DNA from: Dyadobacter sp. Leaf189
GTDB taxonomy: Bacteria; Bacteroidota; Bacteroidia; Cytophagales; Spirosomataceae
NCBI RefSeq assembly: GCF_001424405.1
Contig: NZ_LMPS01000009.1
Coordinates: 124,001 to 188,000 of the forward strand
DNA: 64,000 nt
Direction of reading: 5' to 3'
A program made the translations under genes and the position numbers. Position 1 is the stretch's first letter; every line of letters begins with the position of its first letter. The notes below the pieces were generated by a model. That model saw nothing but the letters and a program-made list of their open reading frames with translations. It was not told where the DNA came from and ran no database searches. Positions 52,536-61,513 of the stretch are shown piece by piece.

Positions 52536-54052
52536 TAGCCAATCCCTTCCAGCAAGTCATCCAAATACTCCCTCGTGTTACTTAATCTCGGCACTTTGTT
52601 CTGGCCGCCGAGTTTCTGGCGCTTGCCCATCCAGGCGTAGAAGGTACCTGCGGGTACGAAGTGGATCAGAGGCGGCAGCAGCGCCATATCCTTGTATCTT
52701 TTAGCATCATAATCGGAGTTGACTTCGCGCAATGCATTGTCCAGTGCCTCACTGAAAAGTTGTTCATCTTCCGGCGCTTTGGTGAATTCGATCACCCACT
52801 CGTGGCTACCGCGCGAACCGTCGCCCATATACACCGGGCCGGCGGTATAGTTCGCCACCAGGCAATCCGACTTCTGAGCCGCTACTTTGATCGCATGATC
52901 TGCATTTTCAACAATCACTTCTTCTCCAAATGCATTGATAAAATGCTTGGTACGCCCGCTTACTTTTAGCCGGAACGGATAAACGGAAGTAAATTTGACG
53001 GTATCTCCAATCAAATAGCGCCACAATCCTGCATTGGTCGAGATCACCATTGCATAATTCTTTCCTACTTCCACTTCGTCGAGCAATAGTGCTCTCGGAT
53101 GCTTTTTACCAACTTCCTCAACTGGTACGAATTCGTAGAAAATACCGTAATCAAGCATCAGCAGCATTTCTCCTACCCTATTCACATCATCCTGGATAGC
53201 GAAAAAACCTTCCGATGCACTGTAAGTTTCAAGATATAAAACCTGGTCCGACGGGAAGTATTTAGTCATAAAAAGCTCGCGATAAGGCTCGAACGAGACT
53301 GCGCCGTGTACAAAAACTTCAAAATCGGGCCACACTTCGAGCATATTCTTCTTGCCGGTCAGTTCAAGGATCTGATCCAGCAGCACGATGGTCCAGGTAG
53401 GTACGCCAAGAATGCTCGTCACATTTTCCTGCGAGCAAATGGAAGCCATTTTTTCGAGTTTGTTTTCCCAATGATCCATCAATGCCACTTCCAGCGGCGG
53501 AGTACGCATAAATTCTGCCCATGAAGGCAGATTTTGCATAATCACCGCCGAAACGTCGCCGACCTGGGTATAGTCATCGAATGGATTGGCGTGCAGCGTA
53601 CCGCCGATCGATAAACCTTTACCGTCGAAAACACGCGTATCCGGGCGGTTGTTGATGAGCAGTGTCATCATATCTTTCCCTCCCTCATAATGGCATTCTT
53701 CCAGCGCTTCCGGTGATACCGGGAGGTATTTGCTTCTCGCATTGGTGGTACCAGACGATTTTGAAAACCATTCGATCTGTGAAGGCCACATGACATTCGG
53801 CTCGCCTTTGAGTACGCGCTCGATATAGGGATAAAGGTCCTCGTAAGTAGATACCGGCACCTGTTCCTGAAATTCCCTGACTGTTTTGATCTGACTGTAA
53901 TTGAACCTGCTTCCCCACTCCGTATATCGCGCGGTTTCAATCAACTCCGAAAAGATGCGTTGCTGAGTCTCAATGGGATATTTCCTAAACTGCTCTATTC
54001 TCTCAAAGCGGCGCTTTAAGAACCAGACAGTCATATCGTTAACCAGCTTCAT
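52535..54052 (-). CDS. GH3-family acyl-amido synthetase-like protein
   Basis: A 505-residue GH3 protein of the adenylate-forming superfamily. Bacterial and plant GH3 motifs are present: WFSKSSGTTNARSKYLPVS (ATP loop), YSASEGFFAIQDD, LWRYLIGDTVKFTS and FGEEVIVENAD. Plant relatives conjugate acyl acids such as jasmonate or auxin to amino acids. The bacterial substrates are mostly unknown, and none can be inferred here. A terminator-like hairpin lies upstream (between it and glsB), so it has its own transcript; downstream is the repeat-rich gap before sbcC. Confidence 0.93.
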   Translation of the reverse strand: MKLVNDMTVWFLKRRFERIEQFRKYPIETQQRIFSELIETARYTEWGSRFNYSQIKTVREFQEQVPVSTYEDLYPYIERVLKGEPNVMWPSQIEWFSKSSGTTNARSKYLPVSPEALEECHYEGGKDMMTLLINNRPDTRVFDGKGLSIGGTLHANPFDDYTQVGDVSAVIMQNLPSWAEFMRTPPLEVALMDHWENKLEKMASICSQENVTSILGVPTWTIVLLDQILELTGKKNMLEVWPDFEVFVHGAVSFEPYRELFMTKYFPSDQVLYLETYSASEGFFAIQDDVNRVGEMLLMLDYGIFYEFVPVEEVGKKHPRALLLDEVEVGKNYAMVISTNAGLWRYLIGDTVKFTSVYPFRLKVSGRTKHFINAFGEEVIVENADHAIKVAAQKSDCLVANYTAGPVYMGDGSRGSHEWVIEFTKAPEDEQLFSEALDNALREVNSDYDAKRYKDMALLPPLIHFVPAGTFYAWMGKRQKLGGQNKVPRLSNTREYLDDLLEGIG

Positions 54053-54093
54053 TGTATTTACTCAGTTTGAAGTGCCAGATGCAAGACCGTAAA

Positions 54094-54146
54094 AATAACA
54101 ATAAAAAATGGTGGGAGAACAGTTTTTGAAGCTGTTTCCCACCATT
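54094..54146 (-). terminator. terminator of the GlsB-type gene (minus strand)
   Basis: The arms AATGGTGGG and CCCACCATT, extended by AACAG/CTGTT with one bulge, form a stable hairpin. On the minus strand it is followed by TTTTTTATTGTTATTTTT. It lies 15 bases beyond the GlsB stop. Confidence 0.82.
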
Positions 54147-54161
54147 CTGTTCCGAAGAATT

Positions 54162-54416
54162 TTATGATCTGGAGCTAAATTTCCGGTAGATAAAAAGAAG
54201 CAGAATTGCACCTAAGATGGCAATGAAAAGGCTTCCAAAATTAAATCCGTCAACAGTCCCGTAACCCAGCATAGATGAAATCCAGCCCCCGATCACGGCA
54301 CCTGCGATACCAATCAATATGGTAACAATAAAACCGCCCGGATCTTTTCCCGGGTGAAGTGCCTTTGCAATAGCACCGGCAACCAGTCCGACGATAATCC
54401 ACGTTAAAACTCCCAT
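54162..54416 (-). CDS. GlsB/YeaQ/YmgE family stress-response membrane protein
   Basis: An 84-residue protein with three hydrophobic helices and the family pattern: MGVLTWIIVGLVAGAIAKAL, then HPGKDPGGFIVTILIGIAGAVIGGWI and a final IAILGAILLLFIYRKF. Small GlsB/YeaQ proteins appear under stress in many bacteria, and their exact function is unknown. The gene is monocistronic, with a strong terminator behind it. It follows the S41 protease gene with a 66-base gap. Confidence 0.93.
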   Translation of the reverse strand: MGVLTWIIVGLVAGAIAKALHPGKDPGGFIVTILIGIAGAVIGGWISSMLGYGTVDGFNFGSLFIAILGAILLLFIYRKFSSRS

Positions 54417-54482
54417 AATGCTTAGTTTAGATTAGATGAATGTGATTACATCCCTATTCTCAAAAACTATGCCCTACCAGAA

Positions 54483-55874
54483 TCATTTATCATAAAACAT
54501 ATTGCTGCCGCCCGCTTTCTTTGCAACCGAGGAAGTAATTTCCTGACTTTCTTCTTCCTGTAAAGTATGAACGCCACGTCCCTGACGTACTACCCGGCTT
54601 CCTGTGATTTTGAACAAAGCTTCCCCAAGCAAAGGGTCACGCGGATCTCCGTAGCGATAGAGGATATTGCCCTCGCTGGCGGGGATATCAGGAACGAAGC
54701 CTGTGTGGTAATCCGATTTTTTATCTCTGTTCAGCGATTTGGAAACAATCGGCTGTAAGCCCCATTTAATACCTTTATCCTCTCCCGTCAATGTCACCGA
54801 GCCTACGTTTTTACCGACTGTTCGGGTACCAACAAGGGTAACATCCATGTAAGGCTTTAACCCGTTGATCAGCAACTCACTGGCGGAAGCAGAACGCGAT
54901 GAAACCAGGAATACGAGATTGTTCAGGTTGCCGCCGATGTTTTGTGTTTTGGTAATAAACTTATCGTAAAAATAGCTGTCGCCAAACTTCTTACGGTTGG
55001 TCTCCGTCACCTCATCGTTGTATTCTTTATAGTAAAAAATGTCATTCGAACTACCTTTCACGATCAAACTGGCCAGGTTGGTTGCAGAACTGACATAACC
55101 ACCCGGATTATACCTCAGATCGACTACCAATGCATTTACATTATTCCGCTGAAAGGTTGTGAAGATATTATCCAGCTTTTTATCGTACTGTCCGTTGCTT
55201 GTCTTGTAAGGCTGCGGGATAAACTGATGGTAAACTACATACCCTATTTTGTTGGGCCCGTACGTGAATATTGTATCAAAAAAGACGGGATCTTCCTGCA
55301 AAACAATCGGTGCAAGCTCCCTGCTGGTCGTTGTTTCTTCCAGTGCAGTACCATTAATTTTTGCCAGTTTGAATGTCTTTTTATCCTCGGTATTCAGTAG
55401 CTGACTGTAATTGCTCCCGGTCAGTTTCTGATCATTTACACTATTGAAAATATCCCCCCGCACGAATCCGGCTTTGTCGGCCGGTGAATCGGGGATTACG
55501 TACAATACAATCCCGATTACATTGGTGGAGCCACTTGGAAAATACACCAGCTTGTACTCCATTCCGGTCGTTTTGGATTCTCCTGCCAGCGAAGCCTGCA
55601 ATTCATCTGCACTTTCCTGTATCCACGAAAAACGATCCCCGTCAGGCCGCGCATTTGCATCAAACCTGTACAATAAGGATTCGAAAAAATCGTCCGGCTT
55701 TTTTGTATAATCCGGTGAAGCGGTAATGTGGTCGTTCCAGTAATACCAGTACTTCATATTGGCGTAAATCCATTCGTTAGTCTGCGTTTCCGTAGCAGGA
55801 TCAACGTTTTTTTCACGACAACCATTAAAAAGTGCACCTGTGAGCAGGAGGATCAGGAGGTATTTAGTTTTCAT
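54483..55874 (-). CDS. S41 family peptidase lipoprotein (C-terminal processing type)
   Basis: A 463-residue lipoprotein (lipobox LFNGCREK, about Cys19). After an N-terminal helical part ([12 protein letters not shown]) there is a PDZ-like segment (about 110-200, [14 protein letters not shown]), and the catalytic domain has [14 protein letters not shown] and the nucleophile Ser in [15 protein letters not shown], with the Lys some 25 residues on. The fold class is that of tail-specific proteases. It is likely attached to the inner leaflet of the outer membrane or exposed. The ATG overlaps the rocD stop by 4 bases (ATGA), so it is co-transcribed with it. Confidence 0.92.
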   Translation of the reverse strand: MKTKYLLILLLTGALFNGCREKNVDPATETQTNEWIYANMKYWYYWNDHITASPDYTKKPDDFFESLLYRFDANARPDGDRFSWIQESADELQASLAGESKTTGMEYKLVYFPSGSTNVIGIVLYVIPDSPADKAGFVRGDIFNSVNDQKLTGSNYSQLLNTEDKKTFKLAKINGTALEETTTSRELAPIVLQEDPVFFDTIFTYGPNKIGYVVYHQFIPQPYKTSNGQYDKKLDNIFTTFQRNNVNALVVDLRYNPGGYVSSATNLASLIVKGSSNDIFYYKEYNDEVTETNRKKFGDSYFYDKFITKTQNIGGNLNNLVFLVSSRSASASELLINGLKPYMDVTLVGTRTVGKNVGSVTLTGEDKGIKWGLQPIVSKSLNRDKKSDYHTGFVPDIPASEGNILYRYGDPRDPLLGEALFKITGSRVVRQGRGVHTLQEEESQEITSSVAKKAGGSNMFYDK

Positions 55875-57136
55875 AATGCGTTGTTAAATGCGAGGAAAAC
55901 TTCTTTGATAATGTCACAAGCCTGGTTCATTTGTTCTTCATTGATCACCAGCGGAGGTGCAAAACGAATTTTGTTGCCGTGGGTAGGTTTGCAGAGCAGT
56001 CCTTTCTCCATCATTTTATAACAAAGTTCCATTCCGGTAGTACCTTCTTCGCTGTCGCGGATTACGATCGCATTCAAAAGCCCCTTTCCTCTAACGCTTT
56101 CAATCAGAGAACATTGTTGTTGTAAATCCTGCATTCTTCTTCTGAAAAGAGAACCCATTCTGTCCGCATTTTCAGCCAGGTTTTCATTTTCTACCACTTC
56201 CATGGCAGCGATGGTCACAGCACAAGCCAGCGGGTTACCGCCGTAAGTAGAGCCGTGCTCGCCTGGCGCGATCGTGAGCATAATTTCATCGTCGGCAAAT
56301 GCAGCTGAAACCGGCATTACACCACCTGAAAGCGCTTTTCCCAGAACCAGTATATCCGGTTTTACACCTTCCCAGTCACAGGCAAGTCGCTTCCCTGTTC
56401 GCCCGATGCCGGTTTGCACTTCGTCAGCTATGAAAAGCACATTGTATTGGGTACACAAATCACGCACTCCTTTCAGATAACCTGCTTTTGGTACTACCAC
56501 GCCGGCTTCTCCCTGGATCGGCTCAACCATAAAACCGGCTACATTAGGATCGCTTTTGAAAATAGATTCCAATGCATCCAGATCATCGTAAGGAATGATT
56601 TCATAACCCGGCAAAAACGGCCCGTAATCATCGGTGCTGGAAGGATCGGTTGAAGATGAAATAGCGGCCAGTGTCCTCCCCCAGAAGTTACCCGAAGCAT
56701 AAACTGTTTTGGCTTTTCCAGGCTCGATTCCTTTTACTTTATATGCCCATTTCCGGGTAAGTTTCAATGCGGTTTCGCCGCCTTCCACGCCCGAATTCAT
56801 CATTAAAACCTTATCATACCCAAAGTACTCGCACAGGTACTTTTCACATTCTCCCAGACGGTCGTTGTAAAATGCACGCGAAGTAAGGGTCAGTTTCTGT
56901 GCCTGCGAGATCAATGCATTGATGATATGCGAATGGCAATGCCCCTGGCTGACGGCACTATACGCAGAGAGAAAATCGAGGTACTGTCTGCCTTCCACAT
57001 CCCAGACATGCACGCCTGATCCTCTTTCCAGCACGACAGGCATTGGTTTGTAGTTATGAGCGCCATAGCGGTATTCGAGCTCTATTGCCTGCTGTGAGCT
57101 GCTGATCGTGTCTGTATAGTCTGAGATTTTTTCCAT
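55871..57136 (-). CDS. rocD: ornithine aminotransferase
   Basis: A 421-residue class III aminotransferase. [18 protein letters not shown] (cofactor phosphate region), [19 protein letters not shown] and the PLP Lys in [16 protein letters not shown] are all present. The N-terminal [19 protein letters not shown] and the length are typical of ornithine-oxo-acid transaminase, which makes glutamate-5-semialdehyde from ornithine. It is one end of the arginine and proline link; arginine decarboxylase at 62280-63779 is another arginine-using enzyme in the window, but they are not in one operon. It is followed by an S41 peptidase gene with a 4-base overlap. Confidence 0.93.
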   Translation of the reverse strand: MEKISDYTDTISSSQQAIELEYRYGAHNYKPMPVVLERGSGVHVWDVEGRQYLDFLSAYSAVSQGHCHSHIINALISQAQKLTLTSRAFYNDRLGECEKYLCEYFGYDKVLMMNSGVEGGETALKLTRKWAYKVKGIEPGKAKTVYASGNFWGRTLAAISSSTDPSSTDDYGPFLPGYEIIPYDDLDALESIFKSDPNVAGFMVEPIQGEAGVVVPKAGYLKGVRDLCTQYNVLFIADEVQTGIGRTGKRLACDWEGVKPDILVLGKALSGGVMPVSAAFADDEIMLTIAPGEHGSTYGGNPLACAVTIAAMEVVENENLAENADRMGSLFRRRMQDLQQQCSLIESVRGKGLLNAIVIRDSEEGTTGMELCYKMMEKGLLCKPTHGNKIRFAPPLVINEEQMNQACDIIKEVFLAFNNAL

Positions 57137-57214
57137 CGTTATATTGTCTTTTCTATCTTACGTAAAAATAGAGAAAAGCATTGAGGGAATCAGTGATTTT
57201 ACAGTAAGCCTTAT

Positions 57215-57235
57215 AATCTTATATTTGTAAAAGAT
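57215..57235 (+). promoter_or_regulatory. -7 box and small dyad upstream of the toxin-antitoxin pair
   Basis: TATATTTG (57220-57227) matches TAnnTTTG. It lies within the short dyad ATCTT-N9-AAGAT around 57216-57234, a candidate self-operator. The start of transcription near 57234 would leave an 18-base leader to the antitoxin ATG. Confidence 0.5.
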
Positions 57236-57251
57236 AACAAAATCAAAGATC

Positions 57252-57485
57252 ATGAAAGCGCACTATAATCCAGATTATCAAAACATCCTGACTTGCATAT
57301 TTATTCCCGTACAGGAATGGAACTCCCTCAAGTCCGAACCTTCTGACATTGAAAGTGCAGGAGCATATCAAATTCCTGACTGGCAAAAAAAGATCGTCCT
57401 GAATAGAATGGAAGCATTTGATGCCGGACTGGAAGATTCGCTGGATTTGGAAGAAGCCATGAGAGAGATTGAAAAGGATCTTTAA
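57252..57485 (+). CDS. addiction-module antitoxin component
   Basis: A 77-residue protein with the C-terminal pattern IPDWQKKIVLNRMEAF...EDSLDLEEAMREIEKDL, which is that of the small addiction-module antitoxins of Bacteroidota (PF09720-like). The N-terminus (MKAHYNPDYQNILTCIFIP) has no clear DNA-binding domain. Its stop overlaps the start of the ParE/RelE-like toxin gene by one base, so the two are translationally coupled. The family call is good; neutralisation of the toxin is inferred from this arrangement. Confidence 0.82.
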   Translation: MKAHYNPDYQNILTCIFIPVQEWNSLKSEPSDIESAGAYQIPDWQKKIVLNRMEAFDAGLEDSLDLEEAMREIEKDL

Positions 57486-57766
57486 TGTACAGAATTCAGA
57501 TTCCACGCTCTGCCCGGCGTGATATCAGGGAAGCTGCACAATGGTATGATAAACAGCAACCCGGCTTGGGCAGGCGATTCACACACTTGGTCAAAAGAAA
57601 ACTCGAATTTATAGGTAGCAATCCCTACTTATATGAAATTCGATATAAAAATGCCCGTGTGGCTCGGATACCAATCTTTCCCTTTAACATACATTTTAGG
57701 ATTGACGAAGTAAAAAAAAAGCGTCGTCGCTTTCGCTATTTTTCATACAAGTCTGAATCTCGATAG
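57485..57766 (+). CDS. ParE/RelE-family toxin, probably frameshifted at an A9 tract
   Basis: The 93-residue frame starts as a typical ParE/RelE fold: YRIQIPRSARRDIREAAQWYDKQQPGLGRRF, then NPYLYEIRYKNARVARIPIFPFNIHFRIDEV. After a run of nine A (57712-57720) the frame ends in a basic, untypical tail (KKKRRRFRYFSYKSESR). If the run had eight A, the same DNA would read VKKSVVAFAIFHTSLN up to a stop at 57788, the normal ending of this family. The toxin is therefore either broken, phase-variable at the tract, made by slippage, or a sequencing error is present. The upstream antitoxin is intact. Confidence 0.85.
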   Translation: MYRIQIPRSARRDIREAAQWYDKQQPGLGRRFTHLVKRKLEFIGSNPYLYEIRYKNARVARIPIFPFNIHFRIDEVKKKRRRFRYFSYKSESR

Positions 57767-57799
57767 ACTGGAATCCAGAAAAGAATAGCACTGTTTTCG

Positions 57800-57830
57800 C
57801 TTGAAACGTCAACTTCACTCAGTACTTTTG
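57800..57830 (+). promoter_or_regulatory. promoter in front of the thiamine riboswitch
   Basis: CTTG at 57800-57803 and TACTTTTG at 57823-57830 are 19 bases apart. Transcription would start near 57837, a few bases before the first stem of the riboswitch. Confidence 0.65.
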
Positions 57831-57840
57831 CAACCATAAT

Positions 57841-57917
57841 CTCAAAGGGGTGCCCTACCTGACGGGCTGAGATCATACCCATAAACCTGATCCGGGTAAT
57901 GCCGGCGTAGGAAGAGA
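57841..57917 (+). ncRNA. TPP (THI-box) riboswitch
   Basis: The conserved THI-element blocks appear in order: GGGGTGCCC (57847-57855), ACGGGCTGAGATCATACCC (near 57872-57890), AAACCTGATCCGGGTAATGC (near 57893-57912 including the pyrophosphate pocket) and GCGTAGGAAGAG. Stems P2/P4 can form between the first and last blocks. It precedes a TonB-dependent receptor at 58007. No terminator hairpin is evident behind it, so control may be of translation; the GGCCCCT at 57975-57981 could pair with the GGGG of the first block when thiamine is absent. Confidence 0.93.
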
Positions 57918-58006
57918 AAGCTGGAATAATCCATTGCTTCTAAGTTTCATTTATTGTTTTAAACCAAGATAGGTGGCCCCTGCCTGTTGTAACTATTTAT
58001 CTCGCA

Positions 58007-60457
58007 ATGCGAAACGTTACTACCTATCTGCTTATGCTGATTTTCAGCGTGGCTTTTTGTGCCAATATCTTTGCACAACGCACTATTACCGGTCGCGTTA
58101 CCGACGCCGAAGACGGCAAGCCGCTCCCCGGAGCGACCATCGTCGCTTCCGATATAAGAGGTACCAACTCCGACCAGAACGGAAACTTCTCCCTCCGCAA
58201 CATCTCGGAGAACGTCGGCCAGATCGAAGTCTCTTACATTGGCTACCAAAGTATTCAAATCCAGTTAACGGGACAAAATCAGCTGGAAGTCAAGCTGGTC
58301 CGCAGCACTTACCAGGCCGATGAGGTAGTGATCAATGCAACCCGCGTGAATGAAAAAAGCGCCATGGCATTTACGAATGTGAGCGCCGCGGCTATCGATA
58401 AGCAAAATCTTGGACAAGACTTGCCGGTATTGCTCAACTTCACTCCTTCGCTGGTAAGTACAAGCGACGCGGGCGCAGGTGTGGGTTACACCGGAATCAG
58501 GATCCGCGGCTCTGATGCAACGCGCATTAATGTGACCGTCAACGGAATACCTTATAATGATGCCGAAAGCCAGGGCGTTTTTTGGGTGAATATGCCCGAC
58601 TTTGCCTCGTCGGTAAGCAGCATTCAGATCCAGCGTGGCGTAGGTACCTCTACTAATGGAGCCGCTTCTTTTGGTGCAACCGTCAATATCAACACCAATG
58701 CGTTGCGTAAAGAAGCTTATGCCGAGCTGAACAACGCTTACGGATCTTTCAATACTTTCAAAAACACATTGAAAGTGGGTACCGGCTTGATCAAAGATAA
58801 ATTCACATTTGACGCGCGGCTTTCCCGTGTTTCGTCGGACGGTTTTGTGGATCGCGCTGCTTCAGAGCTGCATTCCTATTATTTGTCAGGTGGTTATTTT
58901 GGCAAGAAAAGTTTTGTACGCGTGAATGTATTTTCGGGAAAAGAGCGGACTTACCAGTCGTGGAACGGGGTACCGGAAGCTAAGTTGCGCGGAGATCGCG
59001 AGGGAATCTTAGGCTATATCGAAAGAAACGGGTTGGACGAAGCAGATGCGCAAAACCTCCTTAATTCCGACAACCGTACCTACAATTCTTATACTTACAA
59101 AAACGAAGTAGATAACTACCGCCAGGACCATTATCAGATCGTTTCCTCGCATAACCTGAGCGACAAATGGAACTTCAACCTGAATGCATTTCTGGTAAGA
59201 GGTTTGGGATATTACGAACAGTACCGGAAAGGCGATGATTACGCGAACTATAACTTGCCCAATGTAGTAATCGGCCCGGACACGCTGGAAAGCACCGATC
59301 TGATCCGCAGACGCTGGCTTGACAATTACTTTTACGGAACTACCTTTTCACTGGATTATAACAGTTTCAAAAAGCTGACTGCCAGCATCGGCGGTGGCTG
59401 GAATAAATACGATGGTGACCATTACGGACAGATTATCTGGGCGAGAAATGCGGGAAATATCGAAAATGAACATCGGTATTATTACAGTCAGGGAATCAAA
59501 AAAGATTTTAATGTTTATGGAAAACTGTACTACCAGTTTACCGACAAGCTCAATGCATTTGCAGATCTGCAATTCAGAACTGTAAGTCACGCCATTCATG
59601 GAACAGACAATGACCAGGTTCAATTAGCAGTTGATCAATCGTATTCTTTCTTCAACCCAAAAGCAGGACTTACTTACCAGATTGCAGACCAGAGCAGTGT
59701 TTATGCCTCTTACAGTATTGGTAACCGCGAGCCAAACCGGGACGATCTTACCAACACAACCGCCGTTTTATTTCCGAAAAATGAAAGTCTGCAGAATGTA
59801 GAAGCGGGTTTCCGGACACAGCAGGGAAAATGGGCTTTTGCGGCGAATTATTATTTAATGCATTACAAAAATCAGCTGGTACTCACCGGGCAGATCAATG
59901 ACGTTGGCAATTCAATCCGCGTGAATGTTCCCAAAAGTTATCGTACAGGAATAGAGCTGGAAGGCGCAGTGGCTTTCAACCGCTTTTTGAAATGGAATGT
60001 AAATGCAACTTTCAGCCGGAACAAAATCGATAATTTCACCGAGTATGTGGTTGATTATGATAATGGAGGCTACCAAACCGTAAATCATGGAAAGTCTGAC
60101 ATTTCTTTCTCACCCAATGTAATTGCCGGAAGTCAGTTGACTTATTCAATCTACAAAAACGTGGAGCTTGCATTACTGACGAAGTATGTAGGGAAGCAAT
60201 ATCTCGACAATACCTCCACAGAAAGCCGGAGACTGGATGCCTATTTTACGAATGATGTGCGTTTGTCTTGGACGATCAAACCGAAATGGGCGAATGAAAT
60301 TGCGTTCAACCTACTGGTCAACAACATCCTGGCTGAACAATATGAATCCAATGGATATACTTACGGCTACATCGCCGGAGGCGCATTAACACAAGAAAAT
60401 TTCTACTTCCCGCAAGCCGGCAGAAACTTTCTGATAGGGGTCAATTTTAGGTTTTGA
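58007..60457 (+). CDS. TonB-dependent receptor, thiamine/TPP-regulated (probable thiamine importer)
   Basis: An 816-residue outer-membrane receptor. The signal peptide ends at IFAQ. A CarboxypepD_reg-like sandwich comes first (about 24-100, TGRVTDAEDGKPLPGATIV), then a plug with VNATRVNEKSAMAF and IRIRGSDATRINVTVNGIPYND, and a 22-strand barrel ending with the terminal Phe of NFLIGVNFRF. The THI-box riboswitch in its leader shows control by thiamine pyrophosphate, so the ligand is likely thiamine or a precursor such as pyrimidine or thiazole moieties. Similar riboswitch-controlled receptors are known in Bacteroides. It is monocistronic as far as can be seen; hemE follows after 27 bases with its own promoter-like box. 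Confidence 0.93.
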   Translation: MRNVTTYLLMLIFSVAFCANIFAQRTITGRVTDAEDGKPLPGATIVASDIRGTNSDQNGNFSLRNISENVGQIEVSYIGYQSIQIQLTGQNQLEVKLVRSTYQADEVVINATRVNEKSAMAFTNVSAAAIDKQNLGQDLPVLLNFTPSLVSTSDAGAGVGYTGIRIRGSDATRINVTVNGIPYNDAESQGVFWVNMPDFASSVSSIQIQRGVGTSTNGAASFGATVNINTNALRKEAYAELNNAYGSFNTFKNTLKVGTGLIKDKFTFDARLSRVSSDGFVDRAASELHSYYLSGGYFGKKSFVRVNVFSGKERTYQSWNGVPEAKLRGDREGILGYIERNGLDEADAQNLLNSDNRTYNSYTYKNEVDNYRQDHYQIVSSHNLSDKWNFNLNAFLVRGLGYYEQYRKGDDYANYNLPNVVIGPDTLESTDLIRRRWLDNYFYGTTFSLDYNSFKKLTASIGGGWNKYDGDHYGQIIWARNAGNIENEHRYYYSQGIKKDFNVYGKLYYQFTDKLNAFADLQFRTVSHAIHGTDNDQVQLAVDQSYSFFNPKAGLTYQIADQSSVYASYSIGNREPNRDDLTNTTAVLFPKNESLQNVEAGFRTQQGKWAFAANYYLMHYKNQLVLTGQINDVGNSIRVNVPKSYRTGIELEGAVAFNRFLKWNVNATFSRNKIDNFTEYVVDYDNGGYQTVNHGKSDISFSPNVIAGSQLTYSIYKNVELALLTKYVGKQYLDNTSTESRRLDAYFTNDVRLSWTIKPKWANEIAFNLLVNNILAEQYESNGYTYGYIAGGALTQENFYFPQAGRNFLIGVNFRF

Positions 60458-60472
60458 TTTCGACTTTCTGGC

Positions 60473-60480
60473 TACCTTTG
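60473..60480 (+). promoter_or_regulatory. -7 box directly upstream of hemE
   Basis: TACCTTTG lies only 4 bases before the hemE ATG. A TTTG at 60453-60456 is 16 bases upstream. If real, transcription would start at or near the first codon, giving a leaderless mRNA. Confidence 0.4.
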
Positions 60481-60484
60481 CCGC

Positions 60485-61513
60485 ATGGAACTCAAAAATG
60501 ACCTTTTAATCCGTGCGGCGCGGGGCGAGAAAACGGAGCGGACGCCGGTTTGGATGATGCGCCAGGCTGGCCGGATTTTGGCTGAATACAGGGCGGTTAG
60601 AGAAAAAGCCGGCAGCTTCATCAAGCTTGCTACTACACCCGAACTGGCAGCCGAAGTAACATTGCAACCTGTTGATTTACTCGGCGTCGATGCGGCTATT
60701 ATATTTTCAGATATTCTCGTAATCCCCGAAGCAATGGGGCTGCCTTATGAAATGGCCGAGCAGCGCGGACCGGTTTTCCCGGCAACCGTGCATTCCATGC
60801 AGGATCTTGCAAAGCTGCATATCGCCGAGCCTGAAACAGATCTGAAATATGTGTTGGATGCTATCAAAATCACCAAGCAGGGACTGGAAAATCGGGTTCC
60901 GTTGATAGGTTTCGCAGGAGCACCATTTACGATTTTCTGTTATATGACAGAAGGAAAAGGCTCCAAAACGTTTTCTGTCGCCAAAAAGCATTTATACGCA
61001 GATCCTGAATTCTCTCACGCTTTACTGCAAAAAATAACAGACAGCACCATTGCTTACCTGAAAGCGCAGGTTGCAGCAGGTGCCAATCTCGTGCAGCTAT
61101 TTGATTCCTGGGCGGGCATTCTTTCGCCCGAGCAGTACCGCATTTTCTCACTTCCCTATATCAAGCAGATTTGCGACGCGATTAACGAAGTACCAGTTAC
61201 TGTTTTTGCCAAAGGTGCATTCTTTGCAAGAAAAGAGATCAGCGAACTGAGCTGCGATGTGGTGGGGCTCGACTGGAATATGGATATCCGTGAATCGCGT
61301 GAACTGATCCCGAACAAAACGCTGCAAGGAAATCTGGATCCCTGCGTATTATATGCTTCGTACGATCAGATCAGGATTGAGGTGAAGAAAATGCTGGAAC
61401 AGTTTGGCACACAGAGATACATTGCCAACCTAGGCCACGGCGTTTATCCCGATACTGATCCTGATAAGGTAAGATGCTTCATTGAATCCGTTAAAGAATA
61501 CTCAAGCCTGTAA
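60485..61513 (+). CDS. hemE: uroporphyrinogen decarboxylase
   Basis: A 342-residue enzyme that removes the four acetate carboxyls of uroporphyrinogen III to give coproporphyrinogen III. The substrate-binding motif is [15 protein letters not shown] near residue 21, with the conserved Asp in [14 protein letters not shown] and the Tyr in [12 protein letters not shown]. Length and ends match the family. Only the last codon overlaps the next gene, gmhB, by 1 base. No other heme gene is in the window. Confidence 0.97.
   Translation: MELKNDLLIRAARGEKTERTPVWMMRQAGRILAEYRAVREKAGSFIKLATTPELAAEVTLQPVDLLGVDAAIIFSDILVIPEAMGLPYEMAEQRGPVFPATVHSMQDLAKLHIAEPETDLKYVLDAIKITKQGLENRVPLIGFAGAPFTIFCYMTEGKGSKTFSVAKKHLYADPEFSHALLQKITDSTIAYLKAQVAAGANLVQLFDSWAGILSPEQYRIFSLPYIKQICDAINEVPVTVFAKGAFFARKEISELSCDVVGLDWNMDIRESRELIPNKTLQGNLDPCVLYASYDQIRIEVKKMLEQFGTQRYIANLGHGVYPDTDPDKVRCFIESVKEYSSL

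Noticed and set aside
57959-58323. Short frames in both directions around the start of the thiamine receptor
   Set aside because: They overlap the riboswitch or the receptor signal peptide and lack any feature of their own.
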